Below are positions 24,839-34,573 of a stretch of DNA of 64,000 nt, one piece after another. How positions within the stretch are numbered: the first letter of the stretch is position 1; each line of letters begins with the position of its first letter. Below the pieces are notes generated by a model that saw nothing but the letters and a program-made list of their open reading frames with translations, searched no databases and was not told the origin of the DNA. Where the stretch lies: the NCBI GenBank assembly GCA_048013815.1, contig CM106585.1, forward strand, positions 10,230,001-10,294,000, in the 5' to 3' direction. The DNA comes from Setoptus koraiensis (Eukaryota > Arthropoda). A program made the position numbers and the translations under genes.

Positions 24839-25416
24839 CAAAAATTGCACATCTACTGATGAAATCGGGTAGAATTACAACGATCACTTTCACTATGTAG
24901 AGTCGCTTTATTAGTTTGGCAAAATGAAATCACAATCAGCACCACAGTGCCGCCCGTTCTTTCTCGGCTCGATCAGGGGAGTAAAAATAGGCTACAGTTT
25001 GGTGGAATTTTCTTGTGGGTGGAAAAAAGGTTTACCTTGTTAGCTTCAATCAATTCGTTTCGACATTCGATATATTGTTTCTCTCGCTAGAGGTGGAACT
25101 GTCACGCAGCGACAGTTATGCGACGTCGTGCTTGCACGACGTCGCGACAAATCTCGGCTTCAACCAATTGAGGCGCCTTTTTTCCTCACGCTTGCGCAAA
25201 CAGACCACTTCCCCCACTCAAATTAGGCTTAAAAACTGACTTGTGCATATGGGCCTATATCTTAATACTATACTAGCAGCACAATGAATGTTGTTCAATC
25301 TCGTTGAAGTTTAAATAGAAAGTTTGATGTCTTGTGATCGAACTATTTTCAGAATAGACAAGAATAGATCCGTTTGCTAACCTGTGAGCTTAACGTTTCA
25401 TAACGCGGATTCGGAG
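24839..25416. other. Spacer upstream of the first Cys-patterned gene
   Basis: This 580-bp spacer contains one strong palindrome (25120-25145) and otherwise nothing recognisable. It must include the upstream regulatory region of the TATA-box gene that follows. Confidence 0.5.
25120..25145. repeat. Perfect 12-bp inverted repeat
   Basis: GCGACGTCGTGC, a TT spacer, then GCACGACGTCGC form a near-uninterrupted palindrome. A second small inverted pair, CTGTC/GACAG, lies just upstream at 25099-25115. The stretch is GC-rich in an AT-rich setting, about 300 bp before the TATA box of the next gene. It could be a binding site for a dimeric factor (ACGTC is a CRE-like half site) or a cruciform-prone sequence. 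Confidence 0.75.
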
Positions 25417-25424
25417 TATAAATA
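25417..25424 (+). promoter_or_regulatory. TATA box (TATAAATA)
   Basis: TATAAATA followed by GCGGCG lies 150 bp before the ATG at 25567. A transcription start about 30 bp downstream (near 25450) would leave a 5' UTR of about 115 nt. The paralog at 28257 has the same TATAAATAG element, which supports function. Confidence 0.7.
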
Positions 25425-25566
25425 GCGGCGTATCTCTGCCAATAAAGAACCAGATCGAACAAAAACTTTTTATTACAAATTAGTTAGTACACATTAGTCA
25501 GTACTAGAAAGCCCCTCATTTTTTATTATTCAAATAGTCAGTTGCGCAATAAACTAGGCAAATAAA

Positions 25567-27057
25567 ATGATGTCGAGAAGCATCCTATTAATTATATGTT
25601 TGATCTGTGTTGGCGAAATTGCATTGCACAATAAGGTCAATGCAGTTAGTAAGGAGCAATGCGTTGCTAAAGTCAAGAAACTTGATAAAGTTGAATTGTC
25701 TTCTTACTTGGCCGACTTTTCCAGCTTGCTGAAAGAGGAAGATGTTGGAATGGTGAACAGGTGTCTACGTAGTGTTGATGGACACTCGGATCTAAAATTG
25801 TTGGTTGGTTTGGTGGAGCAAGCATCAGCCTCATCGGTATGTAAACCAGAATTTGTGGATCAATTGTTGACCGTTCATAAACAATTGAAAGCTAATGCTA
25901 GTCGTGGTAAGGTACTTAAGCGCAAGCAGACGAACCGACTACTTCCATTTTTCCGAATGTTTGCTGGTCAGGTTGTCTTAACTTGCAAAAAGTCGTTAGC
26001 AGAAAAACTGGAGTCGGCAGAAAAAGATGAAGTATTAGTTGCAAGTCTGGCCATAATCACAGAGGTGTCGGAAGCAAGAAATGTGCCAATTGATGACAGA
26101 GAGGTTCAAAAATTGAGTGCTCCCATGAGAAAGATATTCAACCTGGCCATAAAGTATACTCCGACAGTCTTCAACAAGGTTGAGAATATTATTTTGGCAG
26201 ATTCGTTAAAACCCACGCCAGATTCAGAATTATCGATTGAAATGACATTCAATAGTCAACAGTCAATCGAGGAGTTCTACTCAATTAAGAAGGCTTGCAA
26301 AAAGATCGAGCAATATGCACAAGGCTCCATCTACGCCATACCCCGACTGGCTGTCGAGGGATACTTGGCACGTGATGATACAAGTGATCTTGAAAGAAGC
26401 TTGAGCGAAAATTCACAACTTCTTAAATGGATCCAAGCCGTTCAATACTGCCAAGGTGTTCTCCTTGTCGTAGCGAATCTAGATTTAGAAAGCGATGTCG
26501 TTGATAGACTCGACAAGGAAATACTTAATGACGAACGGATTTTCATCGTCAACATCGACAAAAAACCAACTGGTGCCATCGCGAGCAATCCTACACACAC
26601 ATTTGATCAATCAGATACGTTCGACTCATTCGACGAAAATCTCAAATGTTATACCCAATCAAAAGGTTTTTCCGATTGGTTGATGAAACATGTTGGTGCC
26701 GAGCGCTTGTTATCGAAATATCTAAAATTATCTGTCCTCGACGAATCCATTAAGCAATCCTTGATGGCTAGAGAAGAGGATCCCGAGCATGAAGTTCAAT
26801 TTGGATCTACTGCTCCTATAGCCTACGGTATGGGGTATGCACATGGTACGACAATGGCTAATATGCAAGCGCATGTAGCCCATCATGCCTCATCTCATGC
26901 TCATGTGGTCCATCAATGGGGGGTAGCAATAGGAGTCGTTATGGGATGCATTCTTGCTGTAGTGTTGTTTATAATGTGCCTATCTAAACATGGAAGTGTA
27001 GGCTCAAACCACCCTGATCGTGGCAAGGATTTTCAATGGACCGTCTATCGAACATAA
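25567..27057 (+). CDS. Type I membrane protein, unknown Cys-patterned family
   Basis: 496 aa in one exon. An N-terminal signal peptide (MMSRSILLIICLICV...VNA, about 26 residues) precedes an extracellular domain with paired cysteines. It ends in a His-rich segment (AHVAHHASSHAHVVHQ, about 432-452), a transmembrane helix at about 454-475 (WGVAIGVVMGCILAVVLFIM) and a short cytoplasmic tail. Shared with the paralog at 28257: SVCxxxFVxxLL, then GQVVLTCKKS, a central region with ACKKIEQYAQGSIYAIPRL and WIQAVQYCQG. I recognise no known domain. Predicted secreted or surface protein. The TATA box suggests strong or regulated expression. Confidence is high that it is a gene and low for any function. 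Confidence 0.85.
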   Translation: MMSRSILLIICLICVGEIALHNKVNAVSKEQCVAKVKKLDKVELSSYLADFSSLLKEEDVGMVNRCLRSVDGHSDLKLLVGLVEQASASSVCKPEFVDQLLTVHKQLKANASRGKVLKRKQTNRLLPFFRMFAGQVVLTCKKSLAEKLESAEKDEVLVASLAIITEVSEARNVPIDDREVQKLSAPMRKIFNLAIKYTPTVFNKVENIILADSLKPTPDSELSIEMTFNSQQSIEEFYSIKKACKKIEQYAQGSIYAIPRLAVEGYLARDDTSDLERSLSENSQLLKWIQAVQYCQGVLLVVANLDLESDVVDRLDKEILNDERIFIVNIDKKPTGAIASNPTHTFDQSDTFDSFDENLKCYTQSKGFSDWLMKHVGAERLLSKYLKLSVLDESIKQSLMAREEDPEHEVQFGSTAPIAYGMGYAHGTTMANMQAHVAHHASSHAHVVHQWGVAIGVVMGCILAVVLFIMCLSKHGSVGSNHPDRGKDFQWTVYRT

Positions 27058-28153
27058 TTATTGTCTCTTGTTGTGACATTGTTAACAGCTAGTCAAGCAC
27101 CATCTCATTATTGAGTTACCCAAATATCCGATAGTCATCCAATTTGACAGTTGCACACGGTATGGCTGCCCAAATACAGCCCGGTCTGAGCCAAACAAAA
27201 TAAAGATAGAAATGCATTGAATTCGAGCCATTTTCGAATCTTTCTATTCGCTATATTTCTGGTCTTCAATGGTTCTATTGCTCCCTGCTCCCGGCCGATC
27301 GGGGGAGGAGGGAGCTCCCCCGATCGCTACCCCATAGATTGTGTTTAAATCAATGATAAGACCTATCTGATTGAATAAATTAGAGTTTTCAAACATTTCT
27401 AGATCCAAATTCAAGGTAATATGTTAGTAGAACAAAAGGTTGTCTTAGTTTGTTGCGCTTTTATTTCCTGCCTTGGATTTTCGAGAATAAGGTATGGTTG
27501 CGTAGTTCCAATGATCGTCTGCCATCTAAGTCACAGTTGCAATCGCAGCTCGAAATATCTCGCAAAGTATTGGCAGATTTTGACTCACTAGCTAGCCCAA
27601 AAATGAGATAAAGGGTCCCCAAATTGTACTGTTGACACTGCACTAACAACATGATACATGCAGATCAGAAATATCAGCGGATACACTGTGTCTTTGTGTA
27701 TATATGCAAGCTCTAGTTCTCCTCAATTTTGGCGCGCTGTCGCTTCACTTCGTTTCCGCCGCGAGCACCGACCATAGCTTAAAATAAACTAAAAAGTATT
27801 CGCGAATGTCGAAAAACATTTCAAGGTTAGTTGGATGTCGAATGGCCCAGACAGGGAGCGAAAACATTTCACTTCTGACAAACAACCAACGAATGTTTCA
27901 TGTGGCAATTCTCCATTTTTTTTTTGCATACAGAGCTGATAGAGAAACTGACTTACAAGAGAAATTTTCAACGATTGTTTCAGACAGAATGAATTTTTTT
28001 CAGAAAAAAAAACCTTAAAATACCTCGAATGTTGCAACCTTTGCTGCTCATGTGCATCAAGTGATCTACTCATCATCATCAAATGATGATATGGCAACGT
28101 AAAAATAGTGCTCCTCAAATATGGCTTTTTGAAGGAAAATAATTTCGATTTTG
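27058..28153. other. Spacer between the two paralogs
   Basis: About 1.1 kb. Contains AATAAA-type polyadenylation signals (near 27199) and one GC-rich hairpin (27296-27326). Short open frames at 27461-27652 and 27789-28118 look like chance. Confidence 0.5.
27296..27326. repeat. GC-rich perfect hairpin
   Basis: CGATCGGGGGAG and CTCCCCCGATCG are exact inverted copies separated by 7 bp (GAGGGAG). The hairpin lies about 240 bp beyond the stop of the first Cys-patterned gene and is strikingly GC-rich for its surroundings. It may be an RNA structure in the 3' region or a small transposon scar; no evidence decides between these. Confidence 0.75.
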
Positions 28154-28161
28154 TATAAATA
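28154..28161 (+). promoter_or_regulatory. TATA box (TATAAATA)
   Basis: TATAAATAG occurs 103 bp before the ATG at 28257. It is identical to the element before the paralog at 25567, with a comparable short 5' leader. Confidence 0.7.
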
Positions 28162-28256
28162 GGGCTGACATTTGACTAAATAAAAATATCATCACTATTC
28201 CAGAGATTGTGTTCAAATTGAAACTAATCAACAGTAAACCTAAACGAATCGAATAA

Positions 28257-29357
28257 ATGATAGAAACTCGAATTAGGATGTCTGTACAACAAGTGTCATT
28301 CTTCTTATTGATCGTGGGCGTCGCTGGCTGTTCCGCTGCTGGTATTTCCGCTGGCTTGGGAGAACTATGGACATCATCGCGGGAACTTTGCGAGAGTAGG
28401 GTAAAATCGATTGACTCAGTGGCGAAATTCGTAGAATTTGCAAACGAGTTGGACCAAACACCGGAACTGAACAGCACAGCGACAATTGAAACCATCAGCG
28501 ACTGTTTGCAGAGTTTTGACGGCGAGCAAGATGTGAGAGAGCTGTACGAAATTGTTCAACGAGCGCGATCAGTACAGTCTGTATGCGAGCAGAATTTCGT
28601 TAGTGCGTTGTTACAATTCAACAATCACATACAAAATTATGGATCTCGAGCGAAGGAGGACAGAACAACTAATGGATTGCTTCATTTCACTTCATTGCTA
28701 TATGGCCAGATTGTTCTAACCTGCAAAAGAAGCGTGGAAACAAAATTAGAGCAAGCAGAACAATCAGGCGGCGACGATCTTAAACATAGCTTCGATGTTG
28801 TGGAAAATGATAAGAGTGTTCGTAAGATTGTCGAAGACCATGTTTTATCGCTAGACGTTGATCTGCCGGAGAATATTCTTTCATTCGGATTTTTGTTATC
28901 TAAACGTGCCAGTACGGATGTCTACGAGAAACCCAACAATTACCTTCTTTTGGATAACCAAGAATTGATTGGCCAGTTTACGGAGCTCAGGCGCTCTTGC
29001 CAATTGATTCAAAGTTATGCTGCTAGCTCGATCTTTCCGATTATGAGATTAGGGTACAATGGTTACAAGGCCGGAGACATCGGGGATGCTACAGACAACA
29101 AATTGAAGAGCAGCCCAAGAGTCCGTCACTGGCTCAAAGCTATTCAATATTGCCAAGGTGCAGATTTAACGCTATTCCGTCCGTGGGAGGCAGTACCTGA
29201 AAGCCTGTGGTATGACTCGGAGCCAAAGAGCTTTGATGTGACTGAGCAGATCAACGAAATTGGTTCGGATCTTGTAAACAAATTTACACCGGAGGAACCA
29301 GAACCAGAATCAGATTCAGATTCGGAGTCGGAGTCGGAGCCAGAGAAGGAAGACTGA
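28257..29357 (+). CDS. Secreted paralog of the Cys-patterned protein
   Basis: 366 aa in one exon from the ATG at 28257; the in-frame ATG at 28278 gives a more typical signal peptide (MSVQQVSFFLLIVGVAGCSA) and may be the real start. The body aligns with the 25567 protein: SVCEQNFVSALLQF, GQIVLTCKRSVETKLEQAEQ, RRSCQLIQSYAASSIFPIMR and HWLKAIQYCQG. It lacks the His-rich stretch and the membrane helix and instead ends in an acidic Ser/Glu/Asp tail (about residues 344-366). So one paralog is predicted membrane-bound and the other soluble. Same orientation, about 1.2 kb apart, consistent with tandem duplication followed by loss or gain of the anchor. Function unknown. Confidence 0.85.
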   Translation: MIETRIRMSVQQVSFFLLIVGVAGCSAAGISAGLGELWTSSRELCESRVKSIDSVAKFVEFANELDQTPELNSTATIETISDCLQSFDGEQDVRELYEIVQRARSVQSVCEQNFVSALLQFNNHIQNYGSRAKEDRTTNGLLHFTSLLYGQIVLTCKRSVETKLEQAEQSGGDDLKHSFDVVENDKSVRKIVEDHVLSLDVDLPENILSFGFLLSKRASTDVYEKPNNYLLLDNQELIGQFTELRRSCQLIQSYAASSIFPIMRLGYNGYKAGDIGDATDNKLKSSPRVRHWLKAIQYCQGADLTLFRPWEAVPESLWYDSEPKSFDVTEQINEIGSDLVNKFTPEEPEPESDSDSESESEPEKED

Positions 29358-29760
29358 GCGCAGAATCAACAGCTATGGACAGGCTTAATCACAAAGTCTA
29401 ACTAGCAATAATACGAAACTTTTGTCAGTATCATATCAATAAAAATTTATGCAGCATATCGCAGTGCAAGTGACTAACCGTAGCGCTCTGATCTTATACT
29501 CGAGCGTAGCGGGGGTTTTGGTGCAAAATGGTAATACAGAGTGTGACTTAACATGAGTTAGGGACAGAGACGTCTGGTGCAAGATCTAACAGACATTTTA
29601 TTTCTACTTTGTTTTGTCTTGTCGTTTTGTAATCTTATTTTATGTATAAGATTTCATTGGCTAGATAAATTACAAATTCTACCTCGTATGTCGGCCGCCT
29701 AACATAGTGGCCCTCCGCTATGTTAGGCGGATAGACCCCATGGACAGATAACAAAAAATG
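29358..29760. other. Convergent intergenic region
   Basis: Between the plus-strand secreted gene and minus-strand AASS. An AATAAA near 29440 fits polyadenylation of the upstream gene. The perfect hairpin at 29695-29730 lies on the AASS side. Confidence 0.5.
29695..29730. repeat. Perfect 13-bp inverted repeat in a convergent gene gap
   Basis: CCGCCTAACATAG and CTATGTTAGGCGG are exact inverted copies around a 10-bp loop. The hairpin is 31 bp beyond the AASS stop, so it should be in the AASS 3' UTR. It may influence 3' end formation or RNA stability; that is inference. Confidence 0.75.
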
Positions 29761-32700
29761 TCACTGCAGGCAAGTGATGCCTTCGTCCTTCAATCGTCTC
29801 AGCATGGGCTGATAAATCTCTTGTGTCAGCGGAACAATCATTCCTTTTGTTTGTATTTCGCCATCTAATATCATCTTGGCAGCGATAGCCGCTGGATAGC
29901 CCACTGTCTTGGACATGGCCGAAAAGTTGCCCGGTTCGCCATACACCACCATGTTCAATGCCTTCTCCTCTACACTCCTATCGGGCCATTCGATCTCTAC
30001 GTCGATTCTCATCATAATTAAATCGTTTTCGTTGCTTTTGAACAGATATTTACTTATTAGCGCCTGCCTTATTGTGTTGAATGGCGTGCCACACTTGATC
30101 ACTGGCTCATCGTCGAACAAGCCCAACTCTTTAATTGATTGAAGTTTTGCATCTGAATTGGCCACTTTGTCATATACTAAATTGTTTAAATTCGACAATG
30201 ACAAATCTTGTGAATGGCCCAAAAATTCCGACAGCAACTGTCTCCAAGTGAGATCCGGACTATTATTTGGCTGCAAGCACGGATGCGGCACTTGATCCAT
30301 CAATCCAATCATCTTTAATGCCTGTATTGTCTCACTAAAGCCCTTGTATCTTAATGAGCCCCGAATAATTGTTCTAGCGTCAGGCAAGTTGTATAGCTGT
30401 TTGTACTCTAGAGAGTTTCTATTGGGGAACGCTTCCAATGAGAAACCCTTGAAAAACTTTGTCACTGGCTTGGCAAAGTTCATCAAAGTTCCTGGCTCTG
30501 CGGTGCGCACCTGACCATCTTCTAGCCATGTCGCACCGTTCATTGTAATGGCAAAAGCACCAACTGGATTCCAGCCAAACTTATAAGCTAACGGATTGTC
30601 AGCGTATTCTGGCGTGGGCAAACCACAACAATATGACACAAACGATGTTATTCGGCCACCCTCGCTTGTCACCTGATCTATGATTTGTTTAGCTAGTAGA
30701 TGGTCGATGCCAGGATCTAGGCCAACTTCATTCATAACAATAATGCCCGCCTTTTCGGCTTCATCGTGCAATTCTTTCATATCGTTACTTAGATAACTTG
30801 CAGTTAGCATATTCTTTTTGTGCTCAATGCACATTTTAGCTATATAAGGATGTAAATTATATGGCAATAAGCTTACGACGAGGTCAGCATCTTTAATAAC
30901 ATCTTCAACAGCTTGCTGATCTTTACTAACATCCACCAACAACGAATCGATATTGTTGTGTTTGGCATGTTTATGAAGCAATTTAGTTTCGTTTTCCAAT
31001 GATGATGCTATTGTGACGTAAGTGTCGGCATCGCGGCATAGATATTCAATTAATGGGCCGCTGACATGGCCAGCTCCCAATACTAGAACGTGTTTTGCTG
31101 ATTGTGACTTGTTGCTATTTTTGCTCGTCTTTTGGCTCTCTTGTTTCCTTCTGAGCTCTTGAATATATTCATAATTAGGCTCCAATTTACCATTACTGGC
31201 AATAATAGCTCTCTTGACGACAGAAGAAAATTGTTCTTCTTCCAATGGTTTAGTAGCATTAGATCGTACAATGTCCATGATGTAGGGAAACAGCAAATTG
31301 CCAAACATGTCGGTGGATTCTAGCGGCAATTGAGTGGGCATATTGTCTATTGAGCACATGAGTATACCATTTCCGGCAAATGATTGTTCGCAAGAGCGAT
31401 TGTGATCGGCATCATACAAATAAAACGGGTTGTCTATGGTTGTGCAATCTTGCATGAATTCAATTGAGCCGCCAGGATCGGCGCTTATATCACAAATAGC
31501 TATCAGTCTATGAGGTAATACTGGCGAACCAATAGAATGTACTAGGTCGTAATCGGGATCAACCAAAACATGGCTAGTTGTATCGAAAATAGTTGAGTTA
31601 CTAATGGACCTGTAGGTTTGACTGCTATTCTTGATTGGTTGTTGCAATTTTTTAGCGTCGGGAATAGTTAATAAGCGCGGGGCATTGGGTGGCCAGTATA
31701 CACCGTTGATTATAACACTGGCATAGGGCGCTATGTGAGTGGAGAATGTCGAATAGTATCGTTCCGGGTGTTGCATATATTCCTCCAAATCCAATTGATC
31801 CAAGTCATTGTGACCGCTTTTCCTGTCCCGCGATGGAGCTGATATTTTACGTTTCAGATGATCTTGACGAGTTACAACACTGCCATATATTTTGTTTGTG
31901 GAGCCCCTCTCGGCAACCTCTTGCAAATCGGATGCATCGACATACTCTATCGGGAGCTCGCTGAATAAATCCCTTGCTCCCTGTGATACATTTCCGCTGC
32001 CTGTGAAGACGAAAGTTAGTGGTCCAATCGATCGAGGCATCTTGCCAAGAGCTATCTCGTAGCCTAAACTCGTACAAAAAATTTAGCGACACATGTTTAT
32101 CGAGTAACAAGAATCGAGATGAACGAAAGGAAGTCTGCTGCATCAGTATTATATTTACCTGCATCTCGAATTGCCTGTTTAGCGGTACCGGAATTTCTAT
32201 AGTTGTGTGCCGGGCCCACATGCATAAAAGGAGTATGATGTCCGAGAGCTAACAGTCTCAGACCAATACCATGCAAAATATTTATCATACCAGCTACGCC
32301 AGCGTACTTTCCAAAAGCCACTACTCGATTGTCTCTATCATCTACCATTCGTTCATAATCTATCAATCGGATATTTCTTTCTAGAACAGCATCCAATATG
32401 GGCATGTTAGCCTCTTGGGCCTTGATTGTATGCGAGAAAAAACAGTATGTCTTGCTGGGCAAAAGAGACTCGGGAGGCACTTGTTTTACACCTAATATCA
32501 CAGGAGCCTCGCTTATATCTTCTTTAACTTCGGCGCCGGCTCTCAGATACGTTCGCAGCGGATAGGCCCGTCGGTTGGACGGCTGTATCAATATTCTAAC
32601 ACCATTTTTTGTAAGTTTTTCTACATGATATGGAGCGAGGGGGGCCCTTCTTTCCCAAATTGAGGCATCCTCTCTTCTGATTGCAACGCAAGGCCTATCA

Positions 32701-32771
32701 CGTAAATAAGCTACCGCGCGATGAAACTTTCTGAGAAACACGGTTGCTGTCAAACTGGAGGAAGCGGGCAT
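29761..32771 (-). CDS. AASS: Alpha-aminoadipic semialdehyde synthase (LKR/SDH)
   Basis: A bifunctional mitochondrial enzyme that condenses lysine with 2-oxoglutarate to saccharopine and then oxidises saccharopine to aminoadipic semialdehyde. Two exons: 32771-32159 (donor GTAAAT) and 32063-29761 (acceptor TTTAG), phase 1, giving 971 aa; human AASS is 926. Residues 1-25 are basic and Ser/Leu-rich, fitting a mitochondrial targeting peptide. The lysine-ketoglutarate reductase part begins at [17 protein letters not shown] and includes [20 protein letters not shown]; the exon junction restores [18 protein letters not shown]. The saccharopine dehydrogenase part starts near residue 530 with [13 protein letters not shown] (Rossmann fold) and includes [14 protein letters not shown]. 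Intron 95 bp. Intact, no missing motif seen. Confidence 0.97.
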
Positions 32772-33403
32772 TTTTGCAAAGATTTAATATGCTCAAAAAA
32801 CTAATTTCTGTATAGAGAAACTGATACAGATTGGGACTATGTGGAAATAAATAAAACTAATTAAATCTCAACTTATATCCTATGTGAATAGTTGCCAATT
32901 CATTACGATACTTAGCGCATGAAAAGCTATCTGTCGTTAAAAATGCAGAAGTCGATAATTGGCGTAGATGATAAAAATAGAAGACGGCAAGGCGATTCAA
33001 GAGAAAAGTAGATCGTGATAAGGGATATCAGTCAATTATATAATTAATTGGTCTAATAACACAGTTGTCTGTTACCAATGTGACACTTGCGTTCATCTCG
33101 CAGCTAACAATAGAAAAAACAGAGTATTCATTTAGATACTGAAATATTCCAGATAGATTTTTAAGATAATTGGTATTCAAATGTTTGAACTTATCATCAC
33201 GAGGAATCAAACAAGAAATGTATGGAAAATTAAAGCAAAGTTAGTAACAAGATGCGTCTCATAGAATTATTTACTTTGGTTTATCGACTTTCATAGTAAG
33301 ATCCCACGGGTGATGTCTCATTATCATTGATTACTAGTTGTGCTGTCACTCAAAAGATGTTGTGATTGAGTATGAGATTAGAAGGTCCTGCTCGTACCAT
33401 TAT
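32772..33403. other. Spacer between AASS and NAP1
   Basis: About 630 bp of AT-rich sequence between two minus-strand genes. It holds the AASS 5' region. I see no gene or clear promoter element. Confidence 0.5.
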
Positions 33404-34573
33404 CTAGTTTTGTTTACACTCGGCAGGCTTGGAGTTGGCCTTAGCATTTTTGGCATCATGATTCTTGGTTTGTCCCTTCTTTGACGGCGCGTCTTTAGCA
33501 TCTAGACTGTCGCTGTCTGAACCAGATTCATCGGAAGAGTCGTCATCGTCAGACATTTCGTCGAACTCGTCGTCCATGTCGTCATCATCGTCGTCATCAT
33601 CGAGTAAATAACCGGTGTAGTACAAGATCGATTTTGATATTAGTGATTGCCTGATAGTTTCACCCAGTTCGAAATCAATAGAGGCGAGTGTTGAAGTTTC
33701 TTCGTCCATCTCGTCGCGATTATCAGGAATTTCGGGTGGGTTGAAGAAATGGAAAAATGATTCTCTTTCAACAGACTTGCTTTTGGTACGGACGGTGCCC
33801 TTAGTTTTATGTTTCTGGCGCACATTCATAGTTTTAACAGTGGGATCCTTGCCTTCATTCCAATCAATTTTACAACCTTCGCTTTTGACGACCTCATGGC
33901 CCTCGTAGGAGAATGGATCCTTGTCGTCTGGTGCTGAGCTAAGGAAGTATTTCTTGGTGAGAACTGGTTTGTTGAAGTAAGGATTTGGTTCGAAGTGAAA
34001 TTCCAGAATGTAAGTGACATTAAGGCCTTCTTTCTCATATTTAACCCTGATGTCGGTCAAGTGACGCAACACAGGCTTATCATGCTCCTCAATGGCGTCC
34101 ATGAAAGATAGCGATGCGTTTAAGACACCTAACCAATAGTATGGGATACCGGTAAGTTTCGCTTTATACTCCTGTTCTTCTTCTTCGCTTAATGTTGGGA
34201 AGACTTCCTCGCCTGCGGCTGGTTCATCCTCTTTCATTTTGTCATCTTGATCACCGTCGAGATCGTAGTCGATGACGCTAGCTGGCAATGTACATTCATC
34301 GTCAGTGGGCTCGTGTTTGCCACTGGTGATGTCAAAGCGTTTCTGATTGAATGGTTCGTATAGTTTAGCGTACTTAATCTCAAGCTCTTGCATTTCATTG
34401 TGGTACTGTTGGTCCAGTTGTATTCTGTCCAACTGTAACTTTTTTAGAGCATTCACTCTTTGTTTCAGAAATTTCGGTAGCTTATCAAAATGAGATGGAT
34501 TAAATTGTTGAAGAGACTTCTTGATGACGTCCAGCTTACCAGATCCTGACGATGTGTCGGCATTTGACGACAT
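33404..34573 (-). CDS. Nap1: Nucleosome assembly protein 1-like histone chaperone
   Basis: 389 aa in one exon. The frame is open to 34630, but that codon is TTG; the ATG at 34573 (MSSNADTSSG) is the natural start. The NAP domain includes LPKFLKQRVNALKKLQLD (start of the long dimerisation helix), GIPYYWLGVLNASLSFMDAI, FHFEPNPYFNKPVLTKKYF and ESFFHFFNPPEIP. A long acidic tail (DDDDDDDDMDDEFDEMSDDD) follows and is expected to bind histones, with a Lys-rich end. Role: shuttles H2A-H2B and assists nucleosome assembly. Length agrees with other animal NAP1 proteins. Single-exon structure is notable but fits other genes here. Confidence 0.96.
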   Translation of the reverse strand: MSSNADTSSGSGKLDVIKKSLQQFNPSHFDKLPKFLKQRVNALKKLQLDRIQLDQQYHNEMQELEIKYAKLYEPFNQKRFDITSGKHEPTDDECTLPASVIDYDLDGDQDDKMKEDEPAAGEEVFPTLSEEEEQEYKAKLTGIPYYWLGVLNASLSFMDAIEEHDKPVLRHLTDIRVKYEKEGLNVTYILEFHFEPNPYFNKPVLTKKYFLSSAPDDKDPFSYEGHEVVKSEGCKIDWNEGKDPTVKTMNVRQKHKTKGTVRTKSKSVERESFFHFFNPPEIPDNRDEMDEETSTLASIDFELGETIRQSLISKSILYYTGYLLDDDDDDDDMDDEFDEMSDDDDSSDESGSDSDSLDAKDAPSKKGQTKNHDAKNAKANSKPAECKQN